This document shows, piece after piece, positions 63,810-64,000 of a DNA stretch of 64,000 bases. A model generated the notes under the pieces. The model was not told the origin of the DNA and did not search any database. It saw only the letters and a program-made list of their open reading frames with translations. Every line of letters starts with the position of its first letter. Within the stretch, counting starts at the first letter, position 1. The position numbers were made by a program, and so were the translations under genes. The stretch lies in contig NZ_JANUGQ010000030.1 of assembly GCF_024756275.1 (NCBI RefSeq), positions 1-64,000 of the forward strand. Direction: 5' to 3'. This DNA comes from Streptomyces pyxinae. GTDB lineage: Bacteria > Actinomycetota > Actinomycetes > Streptomycetales > Streptomycetaceae.

Positions 63810-64000
63810 TGAAGCGCAACGCTCTGCGGGTGGCCGGTGTCTCGGCAATCGCCGCTCTTGCCTTCGGGATCGCCGCACCCATGGCGAACGCGACCAACGC
63901 GGCGCCGGTGCAGCCGGTCGCGGCGGTTCGGTCGGCCGTCGCTCAGCACACCGGCTCCGTCTCACTGCCCTCTTCCGACACGGCCACCGCTTCGGCCCCA
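63810..64000 (+). CDS. Secreted protein, partial (runs off the window)
   Basis: The GTG at 63810 is preceded by GAGGAG. The first residues, VKRNALRVAGVSAIAALAFG, then IAAPMANATNA, form a clear signal peptide with a likely AxA cleavage near residue 30. The visible mature part is Ala/Val/Ser/Thr-rich. The frame is open to base 64000. The long A/T-rich upstream region suggests a strongly regulated gene. Product unknown. Confidence 0.7.

Overview
The window is high-GC actinobacterial DNA, almost certainly Streptomyces or a close relative. Third codon positions are nearly all G/C, GTG and TTG starts are common, and ATGA/GTGA overlaps are frequent. Gene content fits: a nuoA-N operon, futalosine-route menaquinone genes, a Streptomyces griseus-type secreted aminopeptidase, and an XRE-TPR regulator. 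No tRNA, rRNA, CRISPR array or insertion sequence was seen.

Region 1 (1-22,962) is one end of a nonribosomal peptide cluster. It holds the 3' part of an NRPS whose last two modules both carry N-methyltransferase-interrupted A domains and which ends in a thioesterase. Also present are MbtH, an ABC exporter with its own HTH regulator, tryptophan 2,3-dioxygenase, an aminotransferase, an SDR, a type II thioesterase, a cytochrome P450, an A-PCP didomain and an aryl-acid AMP ligase. This set matches, step for step, the 3-hydroxyquinaldic acid route known from thiocoraline (TioF, G, H, Q, I, K, J, T). The terminal module has a valine-like specificity pocket. The likely product is a quinoline bisintercalator depsipeptide with an N-methylated branched terminal residue, of the sandramycin, luzopeptin or SW-163 type rather than thiocoraline itself. 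Several intergenic regions carry short tandem repeats. A CACCSGYGAAAGA-like motif recurs in three divergent promoter regions.

Region 2 (about 22,895-27,362) is a separate, more A/T-rich locus. It has an XRE-TPR regulator, divergent from an operon of three small proteins, a 55-aa very acidic peptide lacking Cys, Lys and all aromatic residues, a strong hairpin, a radical SAM/SPASM-like enzyme, a 113-aa protein and a methyltransferase-like C-terminal fragment. This looks like an undescribed radical-SAM RiPP system and is the best candidate for novelty.

Region 3 (27,454-38,190) holds single or paired metabolic genes. They are a VOC protein, a secreted M28 aminopeptidase with P domain, a LolA-like membrane-anchored protein, a polyprenyl diphosphate synthase, a CocE/NonD hydrolase whose nucleophile serine reads as alanine, fumarylacetoacetase, and an AraC regulator with a secreted intradiol dioxygenase-CBM fusion.

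Region 4 (38,514-55,856) is the complete 14-gene nuo operon on the minus strand, with unusually long low-complexity tails on several subunits and an extra 69-codon frame between nuoG and nuoH.

Region 5 (56,549-64,000) has a secreted NlpC/P60 hydrolase, a VapBC pair, a geranylgeranyl reductase-family (MenJ-like) enzyme, a GNAT, menG, an imidazolonepropionase-like protein, mqnC and the start of a secreted protein. With the polyprenyl synthase and nuo, this side centres on menaquinone and the respiratory chain.
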